Source: Paraphysomonas bandaiensis (Eukaryota; Chrysophyceae). Taken from it: 64,000 bases of DNA. The translations under genes and the position numbers were made by a program. Positions 44,703-55,763 of the stretch are shown here, piece after piece. The stretch covers positions 179,834 to 243,833 of the forward strand of contig CBFFRP010000219.1 of assembly GCA_965644295.1 (NCBI GenBank), read 5' to 3'. The first letter of the stretch is position 1. Each line of letters begins with the position of its first letter. The notes under the pieces are model-generated. The model ran no database searches. It had not been told where the DNA came from and saw nothing but the letters and a program-made list of their open reading frames with translations.

Positions 44703-46121
44703 GTTCGTATAATGCGCCAAAAATTCAATTAGCTCACCAAATAAACCTCATACCCCCTGCAGTAAATGAGAGAGTATTCCGAGGTTGAGTTATATATATG
44801 TAGTGTTAATAGTAGGATATCTGAGCTAAGCACTAGTTTTAGTTAAATTGCAATGCTACAATTTAGTCCTGACTCTTACACGCCTATTGGCAATAATAAT
44901 ATGACATTCACTACTCTTAATTTTATTTGTTAAAGATCCGAGACAAAATACAACCGATTATTTTGTATCTCATATGTACAGTGGTAATTTGTACCAACAC
45001 CCTTCATTTTTCAAATTTGTCCCCCTTATATTTAATTTCACATCCCATAATGAGTAGAACGAGTAGAAAAATCTTTAATTAATATTGCTATTGAACTGAT
45101 ACAATAAAAGGTGCCTATACTCAAAGTTACATATTGTAACAAATTTTACAGTTTAGCTTTTACGCACTCGCTATTATTAGAATCAAGACACTGCTTTCAC
45201 AATCAGTCATTGCATAGTTACTTTCATATACGGTCTAATACACTCCAAAAGTACATAGCTGAAAGCTGAGTTACCCTCCAGATAGAAGCCAACAAGGGGC
45301 TATGAACATCAAGTAGGCCAAAGGGCGTTGTTGAAGGACTTTGTCAAACGGCTACAGGGCAAGGTTTTGATCCCAATCTAACACACTTTGTATAGCTTTT
45401 TTGTTAGAAATGCGAGGGTGCAATAACATAACATCTTCTCGGTTGTAGAGAGCTGACCGATCTACAACACAAAAAAAGCACAACTAAACAGTGTGTAAAT
45501 CATATGTACTGATATAATATTGAATATTGAGAAGGTACAAACAACTATATCAATTTACTGTCTTTATACCCAGTCTTCTTCGTCAGAGATGTGCATTGTG
45601 CGAATTGTCATATAGTCAACAACAAAGCTCTCCTTACGTGCATGGTGAATATGTATATACCATTCAATTGTGCACAATGTTGATGTGAATCATACACATG
45701 CGCATAAAACGTAAGTTTGTATGTACAACAACCTTCTTCTTGGAACTAAAATCAATTTATAGGTGTTTACGGTCGAGAAACGCTAAGTTTGATTTTAGAG
45801 TAAAATGAGACGCGAAGCAGATAGTTCTAACTTTGGTCTGGCGTGGGTAGAAATATATAGTCACTTAAATAAAGTATTCTAACTTAAGTAAAATATTGAA
45901 CTTGTCACATTGACTAGATGCACTTCAGCCTTTAAGCACAACTAACCTATGATACACTTTCGGAATGGCGAGATGAACATAATAAAAATACACTATTTTC
46001 CTACACAATATTACTTCTGTCACAACAAAGCAGTTATTACGTATATGACACAACTAACATACTATAACCATCAACTGATATATTATGAAAAAACGTATCT
46101 CATTCATAAAACACAGACAAC
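44703..46121. other. Intergenic with one module-A repeat
   Basis: Module-A copy at about 44800-44925 (AGTAGGATATCTGAGCTAAG ... GACTCTTACACGCCTATTGG). The remaining 1.2 kb is AT-rich and without a supported gene. Confidence 0.5.
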
Positions 46122-48046
46122 TTATAACTCTTCGATGCGCTCCATCGGCGGAACAACATGAACAATACTGTTATACATTTTCTTATGGCCACCATTGTCA
46201 TGCACAGACGTTGCCAATAATGGCTTCGACTGTCCACTATTATTCGAACCGCTATTAACTTCATGTTTTTCGTGTATAACGGATGCCACGTTTGACAGAC
46301 GTAAGTGTACATACAAGTATACGATTATAATAGCTGAGGACATTAGAGCGAAACTAATTGTCATAGCCACGGGTCCAAAGATACTCATTAGAGTTCCTAT
46401 GACAACAGGAACAAATGACTCTCCCACCGTACCACCCATTACAATCATAGAAGTCGATCCCGCATCTCTGCACACAAACAGTTAATACAGGGTTCATAAC
46501 ATCACAACTAATACGCACATGGTGAGACCGTAGTCGTTCGGCAAAGTGAGTATTAGTGGAAACATGCAGCTGACGGCGTATCCAATGATTCCAGAGACAA
46601 CACAAAGAGAAACCATGGAAGATGGCAAAATAACCAAACCCAATATCCCCGCGCCGACGAGAGTCAGTTGAGTGCGTAACATGGTGGTAGTAGACAAGCA
46701 AACGGCGAGAGGAATTGAAAGGATGCTACCTGCAGTCATTGTCGTGTAATACAAGGTCGCTACAAATGCAGCATCAGAGGGATCATCTGATAGTCCCCTC
46801 ATGATAACAAAAGTAGGAACCCACCCGGCGTAAGCGTAGTAGAGACCTACATAAGTAAACATCTGCACTGCGAGGAGACCTTTCACAGTAGCAGGGACCA
46901 GAGCAATAGTACTATCCGGAAACTCCGCGATCTTATCCACCATACGAGGTGTTGCAAAAGACAAAGTGCGATTGATTCCAGGACCTGAGGGTGACGCTGG
47001 CACACTGTATCTATCTCGATACAATAAACTATGTTCCCGCTGCAATAGGTTATGCTCCTGATCGATAAGAGTGTCGTGAACAAGGTCATCCAGTTCAGAC
47101 ATCGTGGCGATAGATTCAGCGGGGTCAAGATCCTCGATAACAGTTTCCAGCACAGCAAGTTCTTCTGATAACAAGTCAGTCGGACCAACTGGTGCATACG
47201 AGCATATCTCCTGGATAATTGTCTCAGAACGAGAGGCTGGAGCAGAAATCCGGGGCGAACTTCTGGGAGAAGATGCTGCGACAGGGGAGGAAATTCCGTT
47301 CACAGAATCCGCATACTGACTATTAACAGCAATATATTCCACAAACAGACCTAGTGCAGAGGTTGCACACAATAGCCCACACACCACAAACGTAAGGTCT
47401 AGCCCCAACGAGGAAATTATCACTGGACCAGTTATACCACCGACAGCGAACACAGCTGATTTTGCCTGTAGCCACGGCTATACGATGATACCAACATCTC
47501 CCGTAAGTCCATCGAAAACATATATCAATACAAACTAACCTGGACTCTTTGTCCCCACATCTCAGACAGAGATATCGTTCCAAATGTGTCGACACCGCCG
47601 AATCCCATACCTGCATAACAGTACATCTTCATGACTACGACATGAATGGATATCATCATACCCTGCATCATAAATAGAAGCTTGATTAATATAAATGACT
47701 CTGTTAGAGCAAGTGATACGGTGGCTATTCCTGATATCGCTATCGATAGAAACACTAACAGCTGCTTCGACAGTATCTGTTTACTGTCATATCTGTTCAG
47801 CACATAAGCAGACAGCATCCCTCCACAGAAATACCCCACTCCTCTATATGCGAATAACACCCCTAAGTCTGTATTAGGGACAGATAACTTGTGTGCGAGT
47901 ACAGGCAGAGCGGATCCGAGTACACCTATACAGGCGCCATACCCGACCATAGCTCCATACACTACACACGATGCACAGATACGAGGGATGTCTTGGATAG
48001 TTACCAGACATCCAGCAGCTTTAGGACCAATAGAAGAGACGGTCAT
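46122..48046 (-). CDS. Major facilitator superfamily transporter
   Basis: A multi-pass membrane carrier. Three main exons: 48046 to about 47540 (six hydrophobic segments begin here, including GAMVGYGACIGVLGSALPVL), about 47470-46516 and about 46465-46122. Junctions such as GQRVQ-AKSAVFAVGG restore the frame. Between the two six-helix halves lies a long hydrophilic, Ser- and acid-rich loop (about residues 215-345), as usual for MFS central loops but longer than normal. The second half has VQMFTYVGLYYAYAGWVPTF and GGTVGESFVPVVIGTLM, which recall MFSD4/Na-glucose-transporter-like members. The substrate cannot be assigned. The C-terminal tail is cytosolic and polar. Confidence 0.82.
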
Positions 48047-49430
48047 GGGTTAGATTCTTTATTACACTGCTGCTATGATACTCTACATACACACATGCAT
48101 ATATATGATCATGACGCACCTCCACACACTGTGCATGTCCAATATACACTATGTGTACGTGTACGTGTACGTGTACGTGTACGTGTAGGTGTGTATTATC
48201 CAGAAGGAATTCTGAAGATTCAGTGTGAAAAAGTGGCATTTTTTTAATGATGTCTGAATGAATTCTGACAATATCTAGAAACAGAATACAGCACCAGCAG
48301 CAGACACGTATCTACACAGCAGGCAGGAGCAGTGCATGTATGTCCTTGTCAGCTCATGCATATACATATACAGGTGTGGGTACTGGAAATGATGTCCCAT
48401 TTCATCAATGAGGGCGTGCCCTGTGTCATGCTATGACTAAATAAGGCATAGAGCTTCAGCATAGTCTCAGTATATTCATATGTGCACAAGACATACATAG
48501 GTCATATATAATTACAAGAAGTCCCGCATAATCTCTGTGAACATGGGCCCAGACAGGACTATAGGGTAGTTCACACATAATGTCCCATACTGACAGCGTA
48601 ACTAATCACTGCGTGCGGCCCTCTAGTAGATGCTGCTGAGTGCTGCGACCGCACACCTTTACCCATGTACACATTGCTTAGTTCGGCGGTTCCCCACCCG
48701 GGTTCTCAATGCATATTCAGTGAGTGTGATAATGATGTAACTAGTTGGGTTCAGTAGGTATCTAGCAAATAACATATGGCACATAACATGAATGACTTAG
48801 TGTTATATGTGGTGTATCGGCGAGACCACAACATTATGACCACACTGACGGAAAAGAAGAATCACTCCCCAGCATACTGTCATCTGACATGTATATATGT
48901 TATATATATATAACATACACCTATGTACTAGTAACTAGTAGTACTAGTAACATCTCCTAATATAGTACTACTATATATCTATATATAATAATATTTAAAG
49001 GTGAGTATAAATATTGAAAGGGAATCACCCAAGTCACTGATATGCTATACATTATACATGTATACACGGTACATTAAGCAGTTCCTGTATGAGTCCCAGC
49101 ACACCGTTTCGGAGACTTGATTGGAGTGCAAGAAGCTTTACTTACTATATATGTATTTTACGGAACTCACAAGGCTAGTAAGTACTTCATATCCTATCAC
49201 CACGTTGTGGACACTTAATTCATTACATACTTACGTTAAACGCATAATATGTTCATTACTTACGTCTACAATATATATACAGCGTAGAAACACTTCAACA
49301 TATTACATCAAACAAATGTGATAGCAAATACATAGTACTATCCATAAAATTAGAAAATAAAGGCCGTAAAGCCGAGACACATAAGCAGAGTACCTAACAC
49401 CCTTCACAGAAAAAACTAGCATAGGAATAA
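48047..49430. other. Intergenic, simple repeats only
   Basis: Contains a (GTACGT)n run at 48153-48188 and AT/CTAG-rich self-complementary stretches at 48895-48980. No gene or RNA recognised. Confidence 0.5.
48153..48188. repeat. (GTACGT)n hexanucleotide repeat
   Basis: About six perfect GTACGT units about 110 bp upstream of the MFS gene start. Confidence 0.85.
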
Positions 49431-50902
49431 TCAAATAGATTCATCACCATCTTTGTGAGATGACACTTCCCGGGCTCTTTTCGCACTGATCTTTCTCACA
49501 TGCACATAAAAAGCCTTCAGGTTTTTACCCATGACAGCAGCGTCTTTCTCAGGCTTCTTAATTGAGGATATAGCAGGTAGTCGGAAAGCGGAATTTTCAT
49601 GAGAGCAATCACTGGTTCGTTCTCTTGATGACGCTAAGGATGCGGCTGTGTTAGAGACAGAGTCGCTACTAGAATTGGTCAGCATCGTACTCTCTGTGTC
49701 AGGGCAGGCTTGGCGGGGTAGAGATACTTCTCCACTAATCTTCACACATAAGGAATACATCTGTGTGGGAGAAAGCGTTACTCCAAGCTGCTCCCGGATG
49801 GCGGTACGAGCAAAAGAGAGTGATACATAGCCGTCCGGCATATATAAGCACTTCACACCCGTCTGAAGTGCTGCCTCAGACAATTTCACCACAGCTTTTT
49901 CGTAAGCACGACAGTTATATTCCAGTGCAGTTTTAGCGAGGGCTTTCTCCCGCTGCTTCGCGACCACACGCTCCCTGCGCTTTTGTCGCTCTTGCGCTTG
50001 TGTAATACGGTCCCGGGCAGTCTGTTCATCTCGACGTCGGCGTTCTACCAGCATCTGATTGAACGAACACATGAACTCAGACGCAGACAGAATTCCGTTT
50101 CCTGCAAGGACGTATCAGTTAACTTTACAACGAATACTGTGGGACTCACCGTCACTATCAAAAACCTCAAAGAGAGAGTCTGCCTCTATCTTTGTTAGGT
50201 CGATGTTAAATACACGTTGCAGTTCACTGAAAAGATTACGATGAATTAATTTTGAGTGGCTGGTGCTAGTCATGTGTCTTACCGTTTAAATTCAGACTTT
50301 CGCAAAGCACCAGTGAAGGGTTTCATCTGATATCCAAAACGCATAGAATTCTGTCTACCAACAGCTTTGAGTAGCTCTGCCAATGCCCTCTGACGTGCAC
50401 GCTCCTCTGTCGACGCAATGAATGCATTCACAGATTGAATATGGGTTAGCTTTTGGCGTACAGTGTCCCATAACTGTGTGCCCCTAGTATCGTCAGATCC
50501 ACCAATACTTGCCGTTCGGGATCGTAACCCTTCCCGAACACTCATTTTCTTAAAGAATTCTAGTAGAAAGCCTTGATAATCGAATCGACCGCGCACATCG
50601 CGGAATCCTTCCAATAGAATATCACGATCTGACTGTGTCAGTGTAAAATCAATCGTATCATTCAATATTTCTGAAAGAGGAATAGAATCTGGACATCGCG
50701 GATTCTCTACTCTCCTCCAATCAGTCGATACGAATGCATGCTTCCATTCATACTTGCAGTTCATGGCTTCTTCTACTATAGAGTTCATTATGCTGTTGCA
50801 CTGTTTACTGTACCTCTGAGGCAGCATAGCCTCTACATATCGATCCGCAGAAGACACATCGTTCTCTGCATGATGTTTCTCTAGATCATTTATCCAAGAC
50901 AT
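49431..50902 (-). CDS. EF-hand protein with coiled-coil segment, function unknown
   Basis: Three exons from ATG at 50902: 50902-50280, about 50228-50150, and about 50102-49431. Junctions FKR-ELQRVF and SDG-NGILS restore the frame and rebuild an EF-hand, ADSLFEVFDSDGNGILSASE, with Asp/Asp/Asn/Ile and Glu in the loop positions. The N-terminal half (about 200 residues) is helical, with a second EF-like region around LSEILNDTIDFTLTQSDRD. After the EF-hand comes a highly charged Arg/Gln/Lys-rich helix (RRRRDEQTARDRITQAQERQ), probably coiled coil, then a Ser-rich tail. About 455 residues. No family recognised; a calcium-responsive structural or ciliary role is a guess. Confidence 0.72.
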
Positions 50903-52208
50903 CTCTGCGATATATCAGGGCCAGCGCCAGGGCGAGGATATAGGGGAGTTAGAGGGTATTAGCGTTAGTGTGTGTTATATATTGATACGTATATATGTAT
51001 GTACAGTATATAGAGCTATGGGCTGTAACGGATCAATAGCATACACATTAAGAGAAGATTGCTGCCCCACATATTCATCCTCAACACAGGGATATCTACG
51101 TTAACATACCCGACGGAATGGGGTGATCAAGACTAACAGCTCCTCTCGTATATTATCATATGAGATTACCTGTAGAGTAGTACACTGTCAGATGTATACA
51201 TACACACATATATACGTACGACAGTATAGGTATGTACGTATACAGGACAGCACAGACTCCCACACTGTACGCTTGTATTCAAGGCCTATAGGAATACGTC
51301 AGTTATCCTAACACCAGGGTATGTATTCCCCTGTATACAAAGAGTATTCTGCGTTGCACACTATGGACGTGTGTGCTGGACACATTGTGTCCATACAGTG
51401 CCATGTAGAGATAGATTCTAGGCACGAGTAAGTATATCTTGAGTGGCCCATTACGAGGCATAGATTGTGATGATTACAATACGCTGTATGACTGCCTTTT
51501 GCGGCGCCAATCAAAACCTAACTAGATCTACATAGCACATTAAAAGGGGATAAGGATGGCTAAGACCTAAGACATATATCGTTACACATACACATATCAT
51601 TGTCAGGTCTACAAATCCTTCAAAATCTATGCGTGTTAACAACGAGTCTCATGTATTCCTATTAGCTTAAATGAGGTGGCTGATTGTGTGAAGATTGCGA
51701 AAATTCTGAGTTAGATAGAAATGTGTGAGGGCCTACTCAATGGCCGCAGGGAATGGGATTCTGATTTATATCCTGAGGAACTGAGAGAAGATCATGGTTA
51801 ATAGCGTCTGTCTTGAATAGGTGGAATGATTTATCTAATTGGAAACATGATGCAAACTGCAATTAAAGAAACTTAACGAACTAAAGAAGCTGGATATTTA
51901 CCAAGTGTAGTATCCATATGCCAACAAAGAGCAAGGCTCATAAACTGTAGAATCAAGTCTTATCTTCTAATATACAGCATAGTTATTAAGTTAGTAATCA
52001 ATGGCTAAAAATCAATGAAATCCTCAATGTAAATGTAGTGACCTCAACATAAATATATTACTAACAGTGGTAGCCTTCATAAGCTCCTTAACTTCGAAAA
52101 CCGTCACATCGAATTCAAGGAAGAGTTCTTGAGCTACGAAACAACTTTAAAAATACTAGATCTGAAGTATTGGGTATGACACCAAATAGGAAATTAGAAA
52201 TTCTTTAT
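50903..52208. other. Intergenic region without recognised features
   Basis: 1.3 kb of AT-rich DNA with short TATA/TACA runs. I see no gene, RNA or named repeat. Confidence 0.5.
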
Positions 52209-53321
52209 TTATAGTACAACAGATAGTGGAATACAATTCTCCCATATTCCTAGCTCCCCAGACCCAGTTTGATCCACCCATCCGCGAATCATACCGAGAG
52301 AGTTAAAGCGCATTACCGGCGTTCCAGCAGCATCGACAGCTACTAAGCCGCCAGTAAGCGGAGGAAGGGAGGAGATGACGTCCTGTGCAGCCTGACGTAG
52401 AAGAGATCTAGTGTACAGCATGCGACAGTGCAGATCATGGGCCACCACATGTCTCATGAATTCTTCACCTTTTCCAGTGCAGCTAACGGCACATGTTTGG
52501 TCATTAGCATAATTTCCAGCCCCATTTATTGGGCTATCTCCCATTCTACCAGAAAGTTTGTTTGTCATGCCGCCTGTACTTGTTCCTGCAGCTAAATGAC
52601 CTGTCCACGATAAACGTCAGTACTACTTCGTCAAGAACCACAAGTGTGCAACATATGAACACAGCAAAACGATATACGACCTTTGTAAAGACATACACAC
52701 CCCACAGTACCGAGGCTAGATTCGATGGGCGAATCAGTAGTTGATGATACGTTTGGTTTGATCAGATCGTGATCATTAAATGTACCTGAGACAGAATAAT
52801 CCTCATTAACATTCCTTCAAGACTATATTAACACCTTCTATCTCCTTCGCTAATTTCAACTGCTCGTATCGCGGGATTGTGTCGAAGTAGTTGGGGGGAA
52901 CAATATCAAAGTTGTGCTTTTTGGCAAGCCTCTCTGCTCCGTCACCAACCAAGCAAACATGACAAGTTTTTTCCATTACTGTCCTCGCCAGTGAAATTGG
53001 GTGCTTGATATGTTTTATCATTGACACCGCACCACACTTTAGGTCCGCACCACTCATAAGTGATGCTTCCATCTCATGTGTTTCATCTGCAGTATACACA
53101 GCACCATATCCTGCATTAAAATTAGGATCATCCTCAAACAGACACACAGCAAATTCAACAACATCAACCGCTCCTATTTCACTATTAGAAAGATTTTCCT
53201 TTGCATACTGAAACGTCTTATCGGCTATAACTCTCAGAGAGCTGTAGTACCTCTCAGGGTCAACACTTCGAGGAATAAGACCTGCCCCTCCGTGAAACAC
53301 AATCGTAAACTTATCCTCCAT
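52209..53321 (-). CDS. Isoaspartyl peptidase / L-asparaginase (Ntn hydrolase, ASRGL1-like)
   Basis: N-terminal-nucleophile hydrolase, made as a precursor that self-cleaves before a Thr. Exon 1 (53321-52811) starts MEDKFTIVFHGGAGLIPRS and includes VEFAVCLFEDDPNFNAGYGA and MSGADLKCGAVSMIKHIKHP, all family signatures. Exon 2 (52785 to about 52665) ends with SLGTVGCVCLYK; the Thr of GTVG is the predicted nucleophile and cleavage site. Exon 3 has AAGTSTGGMTNKLSGRMGDSPINGAG and AVSCTGKGEEFMRH. The first intron is only 25 nt (52786-52810). Retaining it gives an immediate stop. Complete, about 330 residues, normal length; likely cytosolic. Confidence 0.92.
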
Positions 53322-53486
53322 GATGCACGAGGCATTGCGTTTATTCTATGGGAGAATATAGAGTATCTTATCGCTATATACGCGACTAGAGGCACCTTCT
53401 GTTACAACACATGATCCTATCCACATCTGTTCCAGCCATATCCAGATACAGATACTCTCCACTGTGCATATGGTTTATGTATCATG

Positions 53487-53890
53487 TATGGTATGTATGT
53501 ATGTATGTATGTATGTATGTATGTATGTATGTATGTATGTATGTATGTATGTATGTATGTATGTATGTATGTATGTATGTATGTATGTATGTATGTATGT
53601 ATGTATGTATGTATGTATGTATGTATGTATGTATGTATGTATGTATGTATGTATGTATGTATGTATGTATGTATGTATGTATGTATGTATGTATGTATGT
53701 ATGTATGTATGTATGTATGTATGTATGTATGTATGTATGTATGTATGTATGTATGTATGTATGTATGTATGTATGCATGTATGTATGTATGTATGTATGT
53801 ATGTATGTATGTATGTATGTATGTATGTATGTAGGTATGTATGTATGTATGTATGTATGTATGCATGTATGTATGTATGTATGTATGTAT
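53487..53890. repeat. (TATG)n tetranucleotide microsatellite, about 400 bp
   Basis: Almost pure TATG/GTAT array with three variants (GCATG near 53775 and 53862, GTAGG near 53832). It lies between the divergent asparaginase and NOP16 genes. Same motif class as the array at 41804-42483 in the opposite strand sense. MYVC and TYIH frames on both strands are artefacts of it. Confidence 0.98.
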
Positions 53891-54008
53891 ATGAGTGTAT
53901 TGGTGGATGGGAGAGGGGTGGAGTGTGTGCGGTGTGTTTGTATCGAGGTGTTGTTGTTCTCATACATCCAGTGCAGTAGATTATTTCTAAAAATAAAAGT
54001 TATTAGCA

Positions 54009-54476
54009 ATGGTGAAACACGGCACTCAAAGAAAGAGAAGGTATGGCGTTAAAGTAACTCGTAGAGGTGCAAAGAATAAGAATCTAAAGATCAAGAATGC
54101 TGTAACTGACCCCATAGTAAAGTCAAAGTGGAATAGCAAAATATCTCCTAGAGAGAACTTTGCTGCACTAGGATTGGAACCAGATCCTAATAGTCATAAA
54201 AGTTCGGAGCATAAAACTGGTAAAGATGCTGCATTTTTAGGGTTTGCTACTTTACCAGAGACCCCCAATCCAGACCACAACCCGAAGAGAAACCCCATGT
54301 CCGAAGATGACCAGAGATATATTGTTAAGTGTGTGAAAAAGTATGGAGAGGACTTTCGCAAAATGTCATTCGACATTGTTGTAAATGATAGGCAATTGAC
54401 AGAACATAAGCTTTCAAAGATGTATGAGAAATTCACATCATTGGCTCCTGAGAGAAGAGTCGTCTCTTTAGAGTAG
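54009..54476 (+). CDS. NOP16: NOP16, 60S ribosome biogenesis factor
   Basis: Small nucleolar protein of pre-60S particles. A single exon of 155 residues. The basic N-terminus (KHGTQRKRRYGVKVTRRGAK) is followed by the family's NAVTDPIVKSKWNSKISPRENFAALGL, and near the end DQRYIVKCVKKYGEDFRKMSFDI and RQLTEHKLSKMYEKF. These correspond to the Nop16 blocks (I-x-W-D/N, KYGxDYxxM, Q.TE..L). Length is shorter than human (about 178) and in family range. The start follows AGCAATGG. Confidence 0.9.
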   Translation: MVKHGTQRKRRYGVKVTRRGAKNKNLKIKNAVTDPIVKSKWNSKISPRENFAALGLEPDPNSHKSSEHKTGKDAAFLGFATLPETPNPDHNPKRNPMSEDDQRYIVKCVKKYGEDFRKMSFDIVVNDRQLTEHKLSKMYEKFTSLAPERRVVSLE

Positions 54477-54633
54477 GACAAATGTAACCTTGCACCAGCA
54501 AGACATATATTTTGAATATGTAAGATACGAATGGAATAATAATAAATTAAAATATATTTTGTCTGTGGATAGATAGACTGTCTTTAATTTGTAACATTTC
54601 ATGAGACATTTGAAGTGTGAATACGTGTGGATA
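54477..54633. other. 3' flank of NOP16 and left target sequence
   Basis: Short non-coding flank running into the nested element cluster. Its last bases, GTGTGGATATG at 54625-54635, are the target-side flank of the copia insertion. Confidence 0.4.
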
Positions 54634-54641
54634 TGTTGGAA

Positions 54642-55446
54642 CAGGGATAGGGAACAATATATTGCAATACTATTGTTAGGTAGCGTTCCATCAATAGTAT
54701 TGATGGATTTTTTAAACCGGCCCTACAATACTATTGCAATATATTGCAATATATTGTACAATATATTGCATCATATTAGTATGACTAATCAGTAAGTAAA
54801 CACATCCGTAGTTTTCATTTTTAGTACTTGCCATATTTTATAAGGTCTAAGGTCACTTGATAATCAAACCCACTACTCTTAACTAATTAAAAGTTTCCTC
54901 ATACTCATCCTCTGAGCCATCATCGGTGACATCATCATGACCATATTCATTCAATATTGATTGAAATATGCTTGCATTCAATATTGATTGAAATATGCTT
55001 GTTCGGGACACCTTCGACCGGACTCCAAAAACAGCGGTAAATGTCCCTACTTTTGTATGCACTCATCATTCAGTTGTCTCTTCTTATCACTATAGGATAT
55101 ATATACTATATTAAGAGAAGTACTGTACATACATGTGGAGAGGTGTAGAGTGCTGTTTGAGCTGGCGATACATAAAAAATAGAAAATAACATAAAAAATA
55201 GGCTTTTTTTCTTATTTTCCGGATATTTGTATACAGAGGCGTATATTTTGCACCATACAGTTAAGGATCTTCTCTTATATGACTATCATAATATTGATTG
55301 CAATATATTGCAATAGTATTGTGAGCTCTATTAACAGAAACACTATTGATGGAATATTTGACCAATCCACCAATCAATATATTTTACAATATATTGCAAT
55401 ATATTGTACAATATATTGCAATACAATATATTGTTCCCTATCCCTG
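54642..55446. mobile_element. Non-autonomous hAT-type element (AATATATTG termini) with 8-bp target duplication
   Basis: Ends CAGGGATAGGGAACAATATA at 54642 and the inverse ...ATTGTTCCCTATCCCTG at 55446. Flanks are a perfect 8-bp direct repeat, TGTTGGAA (54634-54641 and 55447-55454). Many tandem or inverted CAATATATTG words lie inside both ends. The centre matches the degraded element at 22885-23600, including the block coding the transposase acidic tail, but no complete transposase. It is 805 bp and inserted at the very start of a copia LTR. Confidence 0.93.
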
Positions 55447-55763
55447 TGTTGGAATACGTATGGTTCTCTAAGATAGTACTGTAGAATACGTTAAATACAA
55501 TGTGAAAAACAGTAATACGTAGTCAATAGTCAAAGGTGCTATATAGCTATAACTGTGAAACTGAAGTATTATATCATGACGATTCAAGATACGGAAGTTG
55601 AGCAGTGGTTGACATGAACGAAATAATTTATCATGTTGTTGACATGTGTTACATGACAACACACACAATTGTGTATACAATCATAATAAAGTAATCTATC
55701 TAGTTTGACTAACTTAAACTTCTCTTACAACGATCTTAATCATCTGAAAATGGTCATTAGTCA
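55447..55763 (+). repeat. 5' LTR of the copia element (317 bp)
   Basis: Begins TGTTGGAATACGTATGG and ends ATGGTCATTAGTCA. Identical to the 3' LTR except for a single-base indel. The hAT insertion duplicated its first eight bases. A likely primer-binding site, TGGTAGCGAATG, lies a few bases downstream. Confidence 0.93.

Noticed and set aside
45300-45390. tRNA-like phrase GGTTTTGATCCC
   Set aside because: No acceptor, D or anticodon stem can be folded around it.
47891-48247. 118-codon frame over the MFS promoter
   Set aside because: Antisense to the first MFS exon and across the GTACGT repeat.
53411-54052. MYVC and TYIH repeat proteins on both strands
   Set aside because: Same artefact of the TATG array; they only overlap flanking DNA by read-through.
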